Notes under the pieces: generated by a model | What the model saw: the letters and a program-made list of their open reading frames with translations, nothing else | The model's database searches: none | What the model was told of the DNA's origin: nothing | Assembly: GCF_032598905.1 (NCBI RefSeq) | Contig: NZ_CP122458.1 | Span: forward strand, 3,596,001-3,660,000 | Reading direction: 5' to 3' | DNA length: 64,000 bases | Source: Streptomyces sp. 11x1 | GTDB lineage: Bacteria; Actinomycetota; Actinomycetes; Streptomycetales; Streptomycetaceae | Shown: one piece after another, positions 21,985 to 30,908 of the stretch | How positions within the stretch are numbered: the stretch's first letter is position 1 | Layout of the letters: the number at the start of each line of letters is the position of its first letter | Position numbers and translations under genes: made by a program

Positions 21985-22518
21985 GAGTCGAGCATAGAAC
22001 TCGTCAGGAACCGGCAAACACGCGCCTTGACACTTCAGCCGACTGTTAGTCTTGGCCGCCGGTCGGGACAGCACGCGGGCAGCACGCAAAAGCCTCGCTC
22101 TCAAGGCTTCTCACGCCTTCGCGTCCCGTACCGAGAAGACTGACTCCCCTACGGGGAACCCCGGATGGGGTATGGAACGTCCCTTACGAGGGACCGGCCG
22201 GAGGAGGTGGGGCTGCGATGGACCGAAGTCGACCTGGCAGTACCACCCGCTCTTCCGCTGTTCACGTTCCGTAGCTCAGGCCGTAGCCGTAGTTCTCGCT
22301 CCGCCGGCTATCGCCTCACCCGCTTCGTGCCGCTCGCCGGTCGTCGCGCATCGGAAGAGCACTTCTTTCCCGTCTTGATCTGAATCAAGCGAAGCTGTCA
22401 CCGCGACGGTGCGGTGCTCCCCGCTTTGTGGACGTGCCAAACATCCGCAGTCAAAACGTCCCCATTCCGGGTAGTTCCAACCGTCGTCGGCGGCCTTTCG
22501 TTGCGAAGGAGCCAGCTC
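21985..22518. other. 534-base region upstream of corA
   Basis: Divergent gap between the SUFU-like gene and corA. Checked for a Mg2+ (M-box) riboswitch; its conserved core was not found. Several short stems (for example aagcctcgctctcaaggctt near 22088) are present. Apart from the palindrome at 22374 no element is assigned. Frames here lack coding character. Confidence 0.5.
22374..22389. promoter_or_regulatory. Palindrome CTTGAT-N4-ATCAAG upstream of corA
   Basis: A perfect 6-bp-arm inverted repeat with a 4-base centre, in locally AT-richer DNA, 130 bases before the corA ATG. Shape and position suit a dimeric repressor site, but no cognate regulator is identified. Confidence 0.4.
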
Positions 22519-23643
22519 ATGTCGATGATCCACAACCTGCGCGCCGCGGTCCGCCCGTCCCGTCCCTCGCGGCTGTCGCTGCGCAAGGACGGCGGGGTGT
22601 ACGACGCCACGCGCCCGGCGGAGGCGGCCACGGCCGTCGTGGACTGCGCCGTGTACCGCGACGGCGCGCGCGTCTCGTTCGAGCGCAACCTGACGCCGCA
22701 CGAGGCGATCCGTCAGGTCCGCCGTGACGGCGGCTTCGTCTGGATCGGCCTGCACGAGCCGTCGGAGGCCGAATTCTCCGGTATCGCGGCCGAGTTCGGG
22801 CTGCACCCACTGGCCGTGGAGGACGCGGTGCACGCGCACCAGCGGCCGAAGCTGGAGCGGTACGACGACACCCTCTTCACCGTCTTCAAGACCATCCACT
22901 ACGTCGAGCACGACGAACTCACCGCCACCAGCGAGGTCGTGGAGTCCGGCGAGGTCATGTGCTTCACCGGGCGGGACTTCTTCATCACGGTGCGGCACGG
23001 AGGGCAGGGTTCGCTCAGGGCACTGCGTCACCGGCTGCAGGACGACCCGGAGTTGCTGGCGAAGGGGCCGTCGGCCGTGCTGCACGCCATCGCCGACCAT
23101 GTCGTCGACGGGTACGTGGCGGTCGCGGACGCGGTGCAGGACGACATCGACGAGGTGGAGACGGAGGTGTTCTCCCTCGGGCGCAAGGGCACGCCCCGGG
23201 GCACCGACGCCGGCCGGATCTACCAACTCAAGCGCGAGGTCATGGAGTTCAAGCGTGCGGTGCTGCCGCTGGTGCGGCCCATGCAGCTGCTGAGCGAGCG
23301 GCCGATGCGGCTGATCGACCCGGACATCCAGAAGTACTTCCGTGACGTGGCCGACCACCTCGCCCGGGTCCAGGAGCAGGTCGTCGGCTTCGACGAGCTG
23401 CTCAACTCGATCCTCCAGGCGAACCTGGCGCAGGCCTCCGTCGCACAGAACGAGGACATGCGCAAGATCACGTCCTGGGCGGCGATCATCGCTGTGCCGA
23501 CGATGGTGTGCGGCGTGTACGGCATGAACTTCGACTACATGCCGGAGACGCACTGGAAGTACGGCTACCCGGTGGTCCTCGGGGTCACGGTCGCGCTCTG
23601 CCTCGGCATCCACCGGACGCTCAAGCGCAACGGGTGGCTGTGA
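22519..23643 (+). CDS. corA: CorA family magnesium/cobalt transporter
   Basis: A 374-residue CorA channel. The cytoplasmic domain is followed by two C-terminal helices; the GMN selectivity motif is present as VYGMNF in the loop between them, after ITSWAAIIAVPTMVCG. The last residues KRNGWL are the basic C-terminus typical of the family. ATG at 22519 follows AAGGAG. CorA imports Mg2+ down its gradient. A soluble MgtE-N/CBS protein lies only about 2.3 kb downstream, which hints at shared Mg2+ control. Confidence 0.95.
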   Translation: MSMIHNLRAAVRPSRPSRLSLRKDGGVYDATRPAEAATAVVDCAVYRDGARVSFERNLTPHEAIRQVRRDGGFVWIGLHEPSEAEFSGIAAEFGLHPLAVEDAVHAHQRPKLERYDDTLFTVFKTIHYVEHDELTATSEVVESGEVMCFTGRDFFITVRHGGQGSLRALRHRLQDDPELLAKGPSAVLHAIADHVVDGYVAVADAVQDDIDEVETEVFSLGRKGTPRGTDAGRIYQLKREVMEFKRAVLPLVRPMQLLSERPMRLIDPDIQKYFRDVADHLARVQEQVVGFDELLNSILQANLAQASVAQNEDMRKITSWAAIIAVPTMVCGVYGMNFDYMPETHWKYGYPVVLGVTVALCLGIHRTLKRNGWL

Positions 23644-23663
23644 GGCACGGTTAGGCTGCCCCC

Positions 23664-24209
23664 ATGACAGCCGGTTCGCTCCCCGCCGATGCGCCGAACA
23701 CCGACGCGCTGCTCGAACAGGCCCTCGTCGAAGAGGCCACCAAGAAGTCCGGGCTGATCTGGGTCCGGGGTGGTGAGGTGTCCCGGGCACTGTGGCACGT
23801 CTGGCACGAGGGTGCGGCGTGTGTGGTGGGCGACGGACCGGGTGAGCAGCCGTTGCCCGGGCTGACCGACGGGGGGTCGGCCGTGGTGACCGTGCGCAGC
23901 AAGGACAAGGGCGGGCGGTTGGTCAGCTGGGCGGCGGACGTCGTCGAACTGGCCCCGGACTCTCCCGCGTGGGAGTCCGCTGTGGCCGAGCTCAAGGGCA
24001 AACGCCTCAACGCCCCCGACGGCGAGGCCATGCCGGCCCGTTGGGCCCGAGAGTGCCGGGTGCTCCGCCTGGAGCCGACGGGGGCGACCCTGCCCCTGCC
24101 CGACGGCGACCTGGCGCAGCCACCGGTGACCACACCGGCGACCACACGACAGCCGATCCCGGCGGCGGTCCCACGCCTGCTCTTCGGCCGCCGCAAACGC
24201 GACCGCTGA
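23664..24209 (+). CDS. Conserved protein of unknown function
   Basis: A 181-residue protein 20 bases after corA, so probably in its transcript. The pattern KKSGLIWVRGG, ALWHVWHEGAACVVGDG, VTVRSKDKGGRLVSWAADVVE resembles a split beta-barrel of the pyridoxamine-phosphate-oxidase type, but no FMN-binding signature is clear. The C-terminus is Pro/Thr-rich and ends FGRRKRDR. Function not assigned. Confidence 0.75.
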   Translation: MTAGSLPADAPNTDALLEQALVEEATKKSGLIWVRGGEVSRALWHVWHEGAACVVGDGPGEQPLPGLTDGGSAVVTVRSKDKGGRLVSWAADVVELAPDSPAWESAVAELKGKRLNAPDGEAMPARWARECRVLRLEPTGATLPLPDGDLAQPPVTTPATTRQPIPAAVPRLLFGRRKRDR

Positions 24210-24321
24210 GACCGGCGCCCGCCCTGGGGCGCGCCCCGCTCGGCACCGCCGAGATCCACCGTCGTGGCTGATCACCGCTGCGGCGGGCTCGGGGGACCTG
24301 GCAGAAGCGGGGGACCGGCGG

Positions 24322-24369
24322 GGCTGGAGACCGGCAGGGCTGGAGACCGGCAGGGCTGGAGACCGGCGG
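24322..24369. repeat. Three 16-bp tandem repeats
   Basis: ggctggagaccggcag repeated at 24322, 24338 and 24354, the last copy with one change. Non-coding. Confidence 0.85.
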
Positions 24370-24491
24370 AGCGGGGCGCTGGCCGTGTGAGGGGTCCGGC
24401 CGAACGAGGGGCCCGGCCGGTGTGAGAGGCCCGGCCGAGTGAGAGGGCCGGCAGAACTACGGGGCCGAGCGGCGGAACTGGGGCGCGGAAT

Positions 24492-24760
24492 TTAGCTGCG
24501 GGGACCTCTCAGAGGCGGGCGCGGACCTTGAGCGCTGACTGGAGCCGCAGGCACACCCCTCAAGGACGGGCGCGAGGATCCGAAGCTGCGGCAGGCACCC
24601 TCGGAGACGGCGCGACCCTTGAGGGCGGACCTAGCTGCGGGCGCCTCTCGAAAACAGGTCAGGCCCTTCCGGCGCTGAGCCGAGCCGCAGCTTCGAGAAA
24701 CGGGCGCGGGGCCGAGCGCAGACGCCCCTCAGAAGCGGCGCGGCCCGCTGGGCGGACGCT
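24492..24760. repeat. Degenerate ~43-bp repeat array
   Basis: Successive segments begin AGCTGCGGG or AGCCGCAG, continue with a cCCTCagAg tract and end GGGCGCGGacCTTGAG-like, at about 24493, 24541, 24580, 24631 and 24677, with a last partial unit near 24720. Identity between units is modest, so boundaries are approximate. The consensus shares GGGCGCGG with the dispersed palindromic element and may be a decayed cluster of it. Confidence 0.5.
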
Positions 24761-24969
24761 CCGGGCGAACAAGCGGTGCGCCTCATTCCTGCGGCTCACC
24801 CCCGTCCAGGCCGCCCCCTGTGGCTCGCCCCCGCCCGGACCACCCATCCGCAACGCACCCCCACCCCACAAGAGGCCGCCCGTCCCTCCGAGAACACCGC
24901 CGCCGCCGAGACCGTGGTTCGCCCCAGAAGGCCGCGCGGCATGCCCCCGGCAGGCCGTCCTGTCCCCCG

Positions 24970-25725
24970 TTACGACGTCGGGAGTTGTTTGCCGTAGTCG
25001 ACCACCGACTTTTCGTCCGGCTCCTCCAGGGTGAAGTTCTTGCCCCAGTCGGTGAGGAGGATGGTGCCGGCGTCGCCGGCGCGGACGAGGCGGAGGGGGT
25101 AGGGGGTGCCTTCGAGGGAGACGTCGAGCGTGCCGCCGGAGCCCTTGTCGCCGGTGATGCGGATGGTGCGGGTGCCGGACTGCTCGTGGTGGCCCTCGGT
25201 GGAGAGCGTGCCGTGCAGGGTGAGCAGGCTGTTGAGGAGGACGTCCTTGTCGGTGAAGCCGCTGAACCGCTTGTAGGCGGGATCACCGGTCGGCACCTTC
25301 ACATACATGCCGTCCAGCTTGTCCGCGGCGGCCGTCTCGGAGTCCCCCTCGCCCCCGTGCTCACCGGAGTCCTGGTGGTCCCAGAAGTCCGCGTCGGCCT
25401 TGAGGAAGAGGTGTTCGCCCACCTTCAGCAGCCGGAACGTGGAGCCCTCGGATGTCACCGAACCCGTGCCGCCGTCCTCCTTCAGGCGCATGTCCAGCTT
25501 GTAGGTCTTGCCGTTGCTCACCACGGCCCCGGACAGCCGGACCGTGTCCGCCGCCGTGGCCGCCGCCTTCGTCTTGCTCTGGATCTTCGCCGGCTCCAGC
25601 CGGCCGACCCCGTTGGTGCCCTCGTTGGGGTCCTCGCTGCACCCCGTGAGCCCCAGCGCCCCGACCACCAGGGTGCAGACGGCGCTCACCAGTGCGGCCC
25701 TTCGGGTACGGGGAATCACAGTCAC
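24970..25725 (-). CDS. LppX/LprG-like lipoprotein
   Basis: A 251-residue exported lipoprotein. A signal peptide (RRAALVSAVCTLVVGALG) ends in the lipobox LTGC. The mature part has the LppX/LprAFG-type order TVRLSGAVVSNGKTYKLDMRL, STFRLLKVGEHLFLKAD and YVKVPTGDPAYKRFSGF; that family forms a half-barrel that binds lipid. The start is the GTG at 25725 or the GTG two codons later; upstream frame is not coding. It is divergent from the MgtE-N/CBS gene. Confidence 0.85.
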   Translation of the reverse strand: MTVIPRTRRAALVSAVCTLVVGALGLTGCSEDPNEGTNGVGRLEPAKIQSKTKAAATAADTVRLSGAVVSNGKTYKLDMRLKEDGGTGSVTSEGSTFRLLKVGEHLFLKADADFWDHQDSGEHGGEGDSETAAADKLDGMYVKVPTGDPAYKRFSGFTDKDVLLNSLLTLHGTLSTEGHHEQSGTRTIRITGDKGSGGTLDVSLEGTPYPLRLVRAGDAGTILLTDWGKNFTLEEPDEKSVVDYGKQLPTS

Positions 25726-25901
25726 AGGCGATGCACCTCTTCGTGGGGAGTCCAGGCGTACCGCAGAGTACCGGGGCTCCCGACCCGCCACGGAGCCAGT
25801 CCGTCCGCACCGCTCACCAGGGCATATCCGATCGGGACGGGCTAGCCTGAAGCCGTCCTCGGCGGACATTCCCCTCGCGACGGGAAGGAAAGGGACGGCT
25901 C

Positions 25902-27203
25902 ATGGCGGCGGTGGCGCCCCGGATCTTCGTCTCCCACCTCTCCGGCGTCGCCGTCTTCGACCCGAACGGCGATCAGGTGGGCCGCGTCCGGGATCTGGTG
26001 GCCATCCTGCGAGTGGGCCGCAAGCCCCCACGCCTGCTCGGCCTGGTGGTTGAACTGTCCACCCGGCGCCGGATCTTCCTGCCCATGACCCGGGTCACCG
26101 GCATCGAGTCGGGCCAGGTCATCACCACCGGCGTGCTGAACGTGCGCCGCTTCGAGCAGCGCCCCACCGAGCGCCTCGTCATCGGGGAACTGCTGGACCG
26201 GCGAGTGACCCTCGTCGAGACCGGCGAGGAGGTGACGGTCCTCGACATCTCGGTGCAGCAGCTGCCTGCCCGCCGGGACTGGGAGATCGACCGGGTGTTC
26301 GTACGGAAGGGCAAGGGCGGAGCCTTCCGGCGGCACAAGGGCGAGACGCTGACGGTGGAGTGGTCGGCGGTCACCGGCTTCTCGCTGGAGGAGCACGGGC
26401 AGGGCGCCGAGAATCTCCTCGCGACCTTCGAACAGCTCCGCCCGGCCGACCTGGCCAACGTCCTGCACCACCTCTCCCCCAAACGCCGGGCCGAGGTGGC
26501 CGCCGCCCTCGACGACGACCGGCTCGCCGACGTCCTGGAGGAGCTGCCCGAGGACGACCAGATCGAGATCCTCGGCAAGCTCAAGGAGGAGCGCGCGGCC
26601 GACGTCCTGGAGGCCATGGACCCGGACGACGCCGCCGACCTCCTCGCCGAGCTCCCGGAGGACGAACAGGAACGGCTGCTGACCCTGATGCAGCCGGACG
26701 ACGCGGCGGACGTGCGGCGGCTCATGGCGTACGAGGAGAAGACCGCCGGCGGTCTGATGACCACGGAGCCGATCGTGCTGCGCCCGGACGCGACCGTCGC
26801 CGACGCGCTCGCGAGGGTCCGCAACGCCGACCTCTCCCCGGCGCTCGCCGCCCAGGTGTACGTGTGCCGGCCCCCGGACGAGACCCCCACCGGCAAGTAC
26901 CTCGGCACGGTCCACTTCCAGCGGCTGCTGCGGGACCCGCCGTACACCCTGGTCAGCTCGCTCCTCGACGACGATCTCCAGCCGCTGGACCCGGAGGCCG
27001 CGCTGCGCGCCGTCGCCGGGTTCTTCGCGACGTACGACATGGTCGCGGCGCCCGTGGTCGACGAGAGCGGCTCGTTGCTGGGCGCGGTGACCGTCGACGA
27101 CGTACTGGACCACATGCTTCCCGAGGACTGGCGGGAGACGGAGTTCTACCTGTACGAGGACGACGGCGACGCCGACGAGCAGGGAGCCGACGATGGCTCC
27201 TGA
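25902..27203 (+). CDS. Soluble MgtE-N/CBS domain protein with PRC-barrel-like N-terminus
   Basis: A 433-residue protein. Residues 1-150 contain two PRC-barrel-like segments (RIFVSHLSGVAVFDPNGD and RLVIGELLDRRVTLVETG). Residues about 170-280 are an MgtE N-terminal superhelical domain (LRPADLANVLHHLSP, LEAMDPDDAADLLAELPED). A CBS pair follows (MTTEPIVLRPDATVADAL and MVAAPVVDESGSLLGAVTV). The MgtE membrane channel is absent, so it cannot transport Mg2+ alone. It probably senses Mg2+ or a nucleotide and acts on a partner; the DUF1003 protein overlapping it by 11 bases is the obvious candidate. From memory it corresponds to Rv1232c. Confidence 0.9.
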   Translation: MAAVAPRIFVSHLSGVAVFDPNGDQVGRVRDLVAILRVGRKPPRLLGLVVELSTRRRIFLPMTRVTGIESGQVITTGVLNVRRFEQRPTERLVIGELLDRRVTLVETGEEVTVLDISVQQLPARRDWEIDRVFVRKGKGGAFRRHKGETLTVEWSAVTGFSLEEHGQGAENLLATFEQLRPADLANVLHHLSPKRRAEVAAALDDDRLADVLEELPEDDQIEILGKLKEERAADVLEAMDPDDAADLLAELPEDEQERLLTLMQPDDAADVRRLMAYEEKTAGGLMTTEPIVLRPDATVADALARVRNADLSPALAAQVYVCRPPDETPTGKYLGTVHFQRLLRDPPYTLVSSLLDDDLQPLDPEAALRAVAGFFATYDMVAAPVVDESGSLLGAVTVDDVLDHMLPEDWRETEFYLYEDDGDADEQGADDGS

Positions 27204-27942
27204 CCGGGGCGGGCGCGAGAACCGCGAGACCCGTGAGGGACGGGAGCGGCGGGACGGGCGCCACGGAGGACATGACGGGTGGGAAGGGCGGGACGGCCGG
27301 CACGCGGGGCGGGAGCGGGCGCACTCCGGCGCTGGGGCGCGGGAGCGGACGTCGCACTCCGGGGCTCCCCTGAGGGATCGCACGCCCTCCGGGGCCACCG
27401 CGCGCCCCCGTACGCGTCTCGACCAGCCGCTGCGCCGCCGGGCCAGGTTCATGCCGGAGTGGGACCCGGAGGCCTTCGGGCGGCTGTCGGAGCGGATCGC
27501 GCGGTTCCTGGGCACCGGGCGGTTCATCGTCTGGATGACGGTCGTCATCATCCTGTGGGTGGTGTGGAACGTCTCCGCCCCGCGTGACCTGCGCTTCGAC
27601 AACTACCCCTTCATCTTCCTCACCCTGATGCTCTCCCTCCAGGCCTCCTACGCGGCCCCGCTGATCCTGCTCGCGCAGAACCGCCAGGACGACCGCGACC
27701 GCGTCAACCTCGAACAGGACCGCAAGCAGAACGAGCGGTCGATCGCCGACACCGAGTACCTGACCAGGGAGATCGCCGCGCTGCGCATCGGCCTCGGCGA
27801 GGTCGCCACCCGCGACTGGCTGCGCTCGGAGCTCCACGACCTGGTCAGGGAGCTGCACGAGCACGACGGAGAGGGCCTGCGCGCGAACCGGACGGTATTC
27901 CCGTCGGAACACCCCCGCGGACGTGACATGGGCGACCGCTGA
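27193..27942 (+). CDS. DUF1003 membrane protein
   Basis: A 249-residue protein. The first about 85 residues are Arg/Gly/His-rich and unstructured. The DUF1003 core has two transmembrane helices (FIVWMTVVIILWVVWNV and NYPFIFLTLMLSLQASYAAPLILLA) and the conserved QNRQDDRDR just after them. A helical C-terminal domain follows. Function unknown. It starts inside the end of the MgtE-N/CBS gene, so the two proteins are probably made in fixed ratio. Confidence 0.9.
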   Translation: MAPDRGGRENRETREGRERRDGRHGGHDGWEGRDGRHAGRERAHSGAGARERTSHSGAPLRDRTPSGATARPRTRLDQPLRRRARFMPEWDPEAFGRLSERIARFLGTGRFIVWMTVVIILWVVWNVSAPRDLRFDNYPFIFLTLMLSLQASYAAPLILLAQNRQDDRDRVNLEQDRKQNERSIADTEYLTREIAALRIGLGEVATRDWLRSELHDLVRELHEHDGEGLRANRTVFPSEHPRGRDMGDR

Positions 27943-27985
27943 GAGGGCTCCCAGGGGCCCCGCGCCGCGCCGTACCATCGTCTTC

Positions 27986-29119
27986 ATGGCTACGGTAGAC
28001 GCGGTGCGCGAAGCACTGTCGACGGTGAACGACCCCGAGATCAACCGCCCCATCACCGAACTCGGGATGGTCAAGTCGGTCGAGATCGGTGCGGACGGAG
28101 CGGTCGCGGTCGCCGTGTACCTGACGGTCTCCGGCTGCCCCATGCGCGACACGATCACCCAGCGCGTGACCGAGGCGGTCGCACAGGTCGAGGGCGTCAC
28201 GCGCGTCGACGTCGAACTCGATGTGATGAGCGACGAACAGCGCAAGGAACTGGCGGGCGCGCTGCGCGGCGGCCAGGCCGAGCGCGAGGTCCCCTTCGCC
28301 AAGCCGGGCTCGCTGACGCGCGTGTACGCCGTCGCCTCCGGCAAGGGCGGCGTCGGCAAGTCCTCGGTGACGGTGAACCTGGCGGCGGCCATGGCGGCCG
28401 ACGGCCTCAAGGTCGGTGTCGTCGACGCGGACATCTACGGCCACTCCGTGCCCCGCATGCTGGGCGCCGACGGCCGTCCCACCCAGGTCGAGAACATGAT
28501 CATGCCGCCGTCCGCGAACGGCGTGAAGGTCATCTCGATCGGCATGTTCACCCCGGGCAACGCCCCCGTGGTCTGGCGCGGCCCGATGCTCCACCGCGCC
28601 CTCCAGCAGTTCCTCGCGGACGTGTACTGGGGCGACCTGGACGTGCTCCTCCTCGACCTCCCGCCGGGCACGGGCGACATCGCCATCTCCGTGGCACAGC
28701 TCGTCCCGAACGCCGAGATCATCGTCGTGACGACCCCGCAGCAGGCGGCGGCCGAGGTCGCCGAGCGCGCCGGTTCCATCGCCGTGCAGACCCACCAGAA
28801 GATCGTCGGCGTCATCGAGAACATGTCGGGCCTGCCCTGCCCGCACTGCGACGAGATGGTCGACGTGTTCGGCACGGGCGGCGGCCAGAGCGTCGCCGAC
28901 GGCCTCACCCGCACCACCGGCGCCACGGTCCCGGTCCTCGGCTCCATCCCCATCGACGTCCGCCTCCGCGAGGGCGGCGACGACGGCAGGCCGGTGGTCC
29001 TGACCGACCCCGACTCCCCCGCGGGCTCCGCCCTCCGCGCCATCGCGGGCAAGCTGGGCGGCCGCCAGAGGGGCCTGTCGGGCATGAGCCTCGGAATCAC
29101 CCCGAGGAACAAGTTCTAG
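27986..29119 (+). CDS. mrp: Mrp/ApbC P-loop ATPase, Fe-S cluster carrier
   Basis: A 377-residue Mrp protein. The N-terminal MIP18/DUF59 domain (EALSTVNDPEINRPITELG) is followed by the deviant Walker A ASGKGGVGKSS and the CPHC pair that bridges an Fe-S cluster in the dimer. Mrp proteins load 4Fe-4S clusters onto apoenzymes. ATG at 27986. It is 43 bases after the DUF1003 gene, and the three genes likely share a transcript closed by the terminator at 29241. Confidence 0.95.
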   Translation: MATVDAVREALSTVNDPEINRPITELGMVKSVEIGADGAVAVAVYLTVSGCPMRDTITQRVTEAVAQVEGVTRVDVELDVMSDEQRKELAGALRGGQAEREVPFAKPGSLTRVYAVASGKGGVGKSSVTVNLAAAMAADGLKVGVVDADIYGHSVPRMLGADGRPTQVENMIMPPSANGVKVISIGMFTPGNAPVVWRGPMLHRALQQFLADVYWGDLDVLLLDLPPGTGDIAISVAQLVPNAEIIVVTTPQQAAAEVAERAGSIAVQTHQKIVGVIENMSGLPCPHCDEMVDVFGTGGGQSVADGLTRTTGATVPVLGSIPIDVRLREGGDDGRPVVLTDPDSPAGSALRAIAGKLGGRQRGLSGMSLGITPRNKF

Positions 29120-29168
29120 GCCGGTTCCAGGCTCCCTGGGCACCTGTCAAAGCCAAGGACCACACCAG

Positions 29169-29204
29169 AAGGGGCGCGGGGAACTGCGCGACAAGCCACA
29201 ACGC
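29169..29204. repeat. Dispersed GC-rich element, copy E
   Basis: AAGGGGCGCGGGGAACTGCG followed by CGACAAGCCACAACGC, close behind mrp. The tail after the core is longer here and matches the family's wider pattern. Confidence 0.82.
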
Positions 29205-29240
29205 ACGCGCACTCCCCGAACCACCGAAGCCCCAACGGCG

Positions 29241-29279
29241 TCGAGGGGCACCGCAGCACAACGCAGCGGTGCCCCTCGA
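29241..29279. terminator. Bidirectional hairpin terminator between mrp and the next gene
   Basis: TCGAGGGGCACCGC and its exact complement, 14-bp arms with an 11-base loop. It lies between two convergent genes and can stop both. Confidence 0.88.
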
Positions 29280-29281
29280 AG

Positions 29282-29953
29282 CTACGCGTACGCCTCGATG
29301 TCCTTGATCCCGGCGAAGCCAAGACCGTACGCGCTCATCCCCCGCCCGTACGCCCCCACATGCACCCCTTGCGAGGTCGGCCCAGCGAGCACCCACCCGA
29401 ACTCGGACTCGCGGTAGTGGAACGGCGTCGGCACCCCGTCCACCGGCAGGGACAGGGTCGACCAGTCGGGCCCGGCGAGATCGTCGGCCAACACCCACGC
29501 GGCCTCGGTCTGCTGGTCCAGCCAGTCGTCCCGCAGGGAGTGGTCCAACTGCCCGGGCCAGGTGAACGACAACAGCCCCACGCCCGCGAGCCAGGCCGCC
29601 GAGGAGACCGACGTGGCCTCCAGCAGCCCCGTACCGTCGGCGGTCCTGCGTGAGGGGTTCTCCGCGACGGTCACCACGACCGCGAACCGCTCCTTGACCT
29701 CGTCGTCCGACCCGGCGGTGTACTCGTTGCGCACCGAGGGCTCGTCACCGTGGCCGATCGAACCGTGCTCGACGGCTCCTTCCGCCGACGTACCGACCTG
29801 CATCAGCCAGCGCGGTCCCGTGAAGGCCTCGTCGAGGCCGTACCACGGGAAGGGCGCCAGCAGGTAGCCGTCGACCGCGCGTCGGCCGGAGGAGAGCTGT
29901 TGTCCGCCCTCCGCGGCCGACGCCTGCGCGCCTACCCGACTCGTCGTCTCCAT
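29282..29953 (-). CDS. Conserved protein of unknown function
   Basis: A 223-residue soluble protein, METTSRVGAQASAAEGGQQL at the start, ending GLGFAGIKDIEAYA. Aromatic-rich strands (YLLAPFPWYGLDEAFTGPRW, TPFHYRESEFGWVLAGP) suggest a compact alpha/beta fold; no family recognised. ATG at 29953 is chosen because similarity-like composition begins there; a longer frame to 30043 exists. It converges on mrp and is transcribed toward it. Confidence 0.7.
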   Translation of the reverse strand: METTSRVGAQASAAEGGQQLSSGRRAVDGYLLAPFPWYGLDEAFTGPRWLMQVGTSAEGAVEHGSIGHGDEPSVRNEYTAGSDDEVKERFAVVVTVAENPSRRTADGTGLLEATSVSSAAWLAGVGLLSFTWPGQLDHSLRDDWLDQQTEAAWVLADDLAGPDWSTLSLPVDGVPTPFHYRESEFGWVLAGPTSQGVHVGAYGRGMSAYGLGFAGIKDIEAYA

Positions 29954-30189
29954 GTGCCCGGACGCCTCCTCGCTCTCGACGGACCGGAGCGGCCCGCCCC
30001 CCTCGGGCGTCGTCGCTCGCTCTTCGTACGGTCCGCACAACAACTGGGCAGCATAGCCACAGGTCTCCGAGCAGCAGGGAAAGCGCCCGGCGCGTAGGAC
30101 GGCGTACTGGCGGGTTCAGGCCGTACGAGGGGGCGTGACGGTATGAATCGCATCACGTAGGGGAGCACGGCGGCACACCGGCGTACGGC

Positions 30190-30675
30190 TCAGGTGGCGT
30201 CCACGTCGTACGGCGGACGCTCTTCGATCTCGCGCTTCTTCGTCATGTCGAGGGAGCCGCCGGTCGCACCGGGGGAGGCGGCGCCGGAGGAGGCGGCACC
30301 GGAGGAGTCCGAGGAGGAGGACGCGGACGAGGAGGACGCGGAGGACTCCGACTCGCGGCCGTGGACCGCGTCCGTGAGCTCGGCCATCTCCTTCTTCAGG
30401 TCGAAGCCGTTGCGGATCTCCTTCAGCCCCAGTTCGTCGTTGTCCAGCTGCTTGCGGATGAACGTCTTGGGGTTGAGGTCCTCGAACTCGAAGTCCTTGA
30501 ACTCCGGCCCGAGTTCGCTGCGGATGTCCGCCTTGGCGCTGTCCGAGAACTCGCGGATCTTGCGGATGGTCCGCGTGACGTCCTGGATCACCTTCGGGAG
30601 CTTGTCCGGACCGAAGACGAGCACGGCGAGGACGACGAGCGTCACCACCTCGAGCGCACCTATGTCATTGAACAC
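30190..30675 (-). CDS. tatB: Sec-independent protein translocase TatB
   Basis: A 161-residue TatB. One N-terminal helix (ALEVVTLVVLAVLVFGPDKLP) with the conserved FGPxKLP hinge is followed by an amphipathic helix and a Ser-rich tail. With TatC it receives twin-arginine substrates folded in the cytoplasm. GTG at 30675 has AAGGAG eight bases upstream. It is directly downstream of htrA, the same order as in mycobacteria. Confidence 0.93.
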   Translation of the reverse strand: MFNDIGALEVVTLVVLAVLVFGPDKLPKVIQDVTRTIRKIREFSDSAKADIRSELGPEFKDFEFEDLNPKTFIRKQLDNDELGLKEIRNGFDLKKEMAELTDAVHGRESESSASSSSASSSSDSSGAASSGAASPGATGGSLDMTKKREIEERPPYDVDAT

Positions 30676-30908
30676 CTGAAGCTCCTTGCGATGTCCTCGG
30701 TCCCGATCCGCGGGCCTCGGCAGGTCTTCCGTGGTCCGGGCCGGATCCACGGTACCCGGCGATGCCGTCGATCCGGTACCTTCGGGCAGCCTCCGACCAC
30801 GCCCGAACGACGGGTTTTCCCAGCTGTTTGCCTGGCGGGAGAGGGTCCGGGGCCCCTCCTGTGAAGTTGCTGTCAGTGAGCCCCGCCGTCACGGCCGTCG
30901 GCACTCGC

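Larger units (their letters stand above)
24210..24969. other. 760-base non-coding region with degenerate repeats
   Basis: The longest gap in the window. It carries three perfect or near-perfect 16-bp units (24322-24369) and, from about 24490 to 24760, roughly six diverged copies of a ~43-base unit, described separately. Frames here show no codon bias. It lies between two convergent genes. Confidence 0.7.

Noticed and set aside
21985..22518. Mg2+ riboswitch (M-box) before corA
   Set aside because: The conserved core of the M-box was not found on the plus strand.
24492..24760. CRISPR or tRNA cluster in the large gap
   Set aside because: Units are too degenerate, no constant spacer, no cloverleaf ending in CCA.
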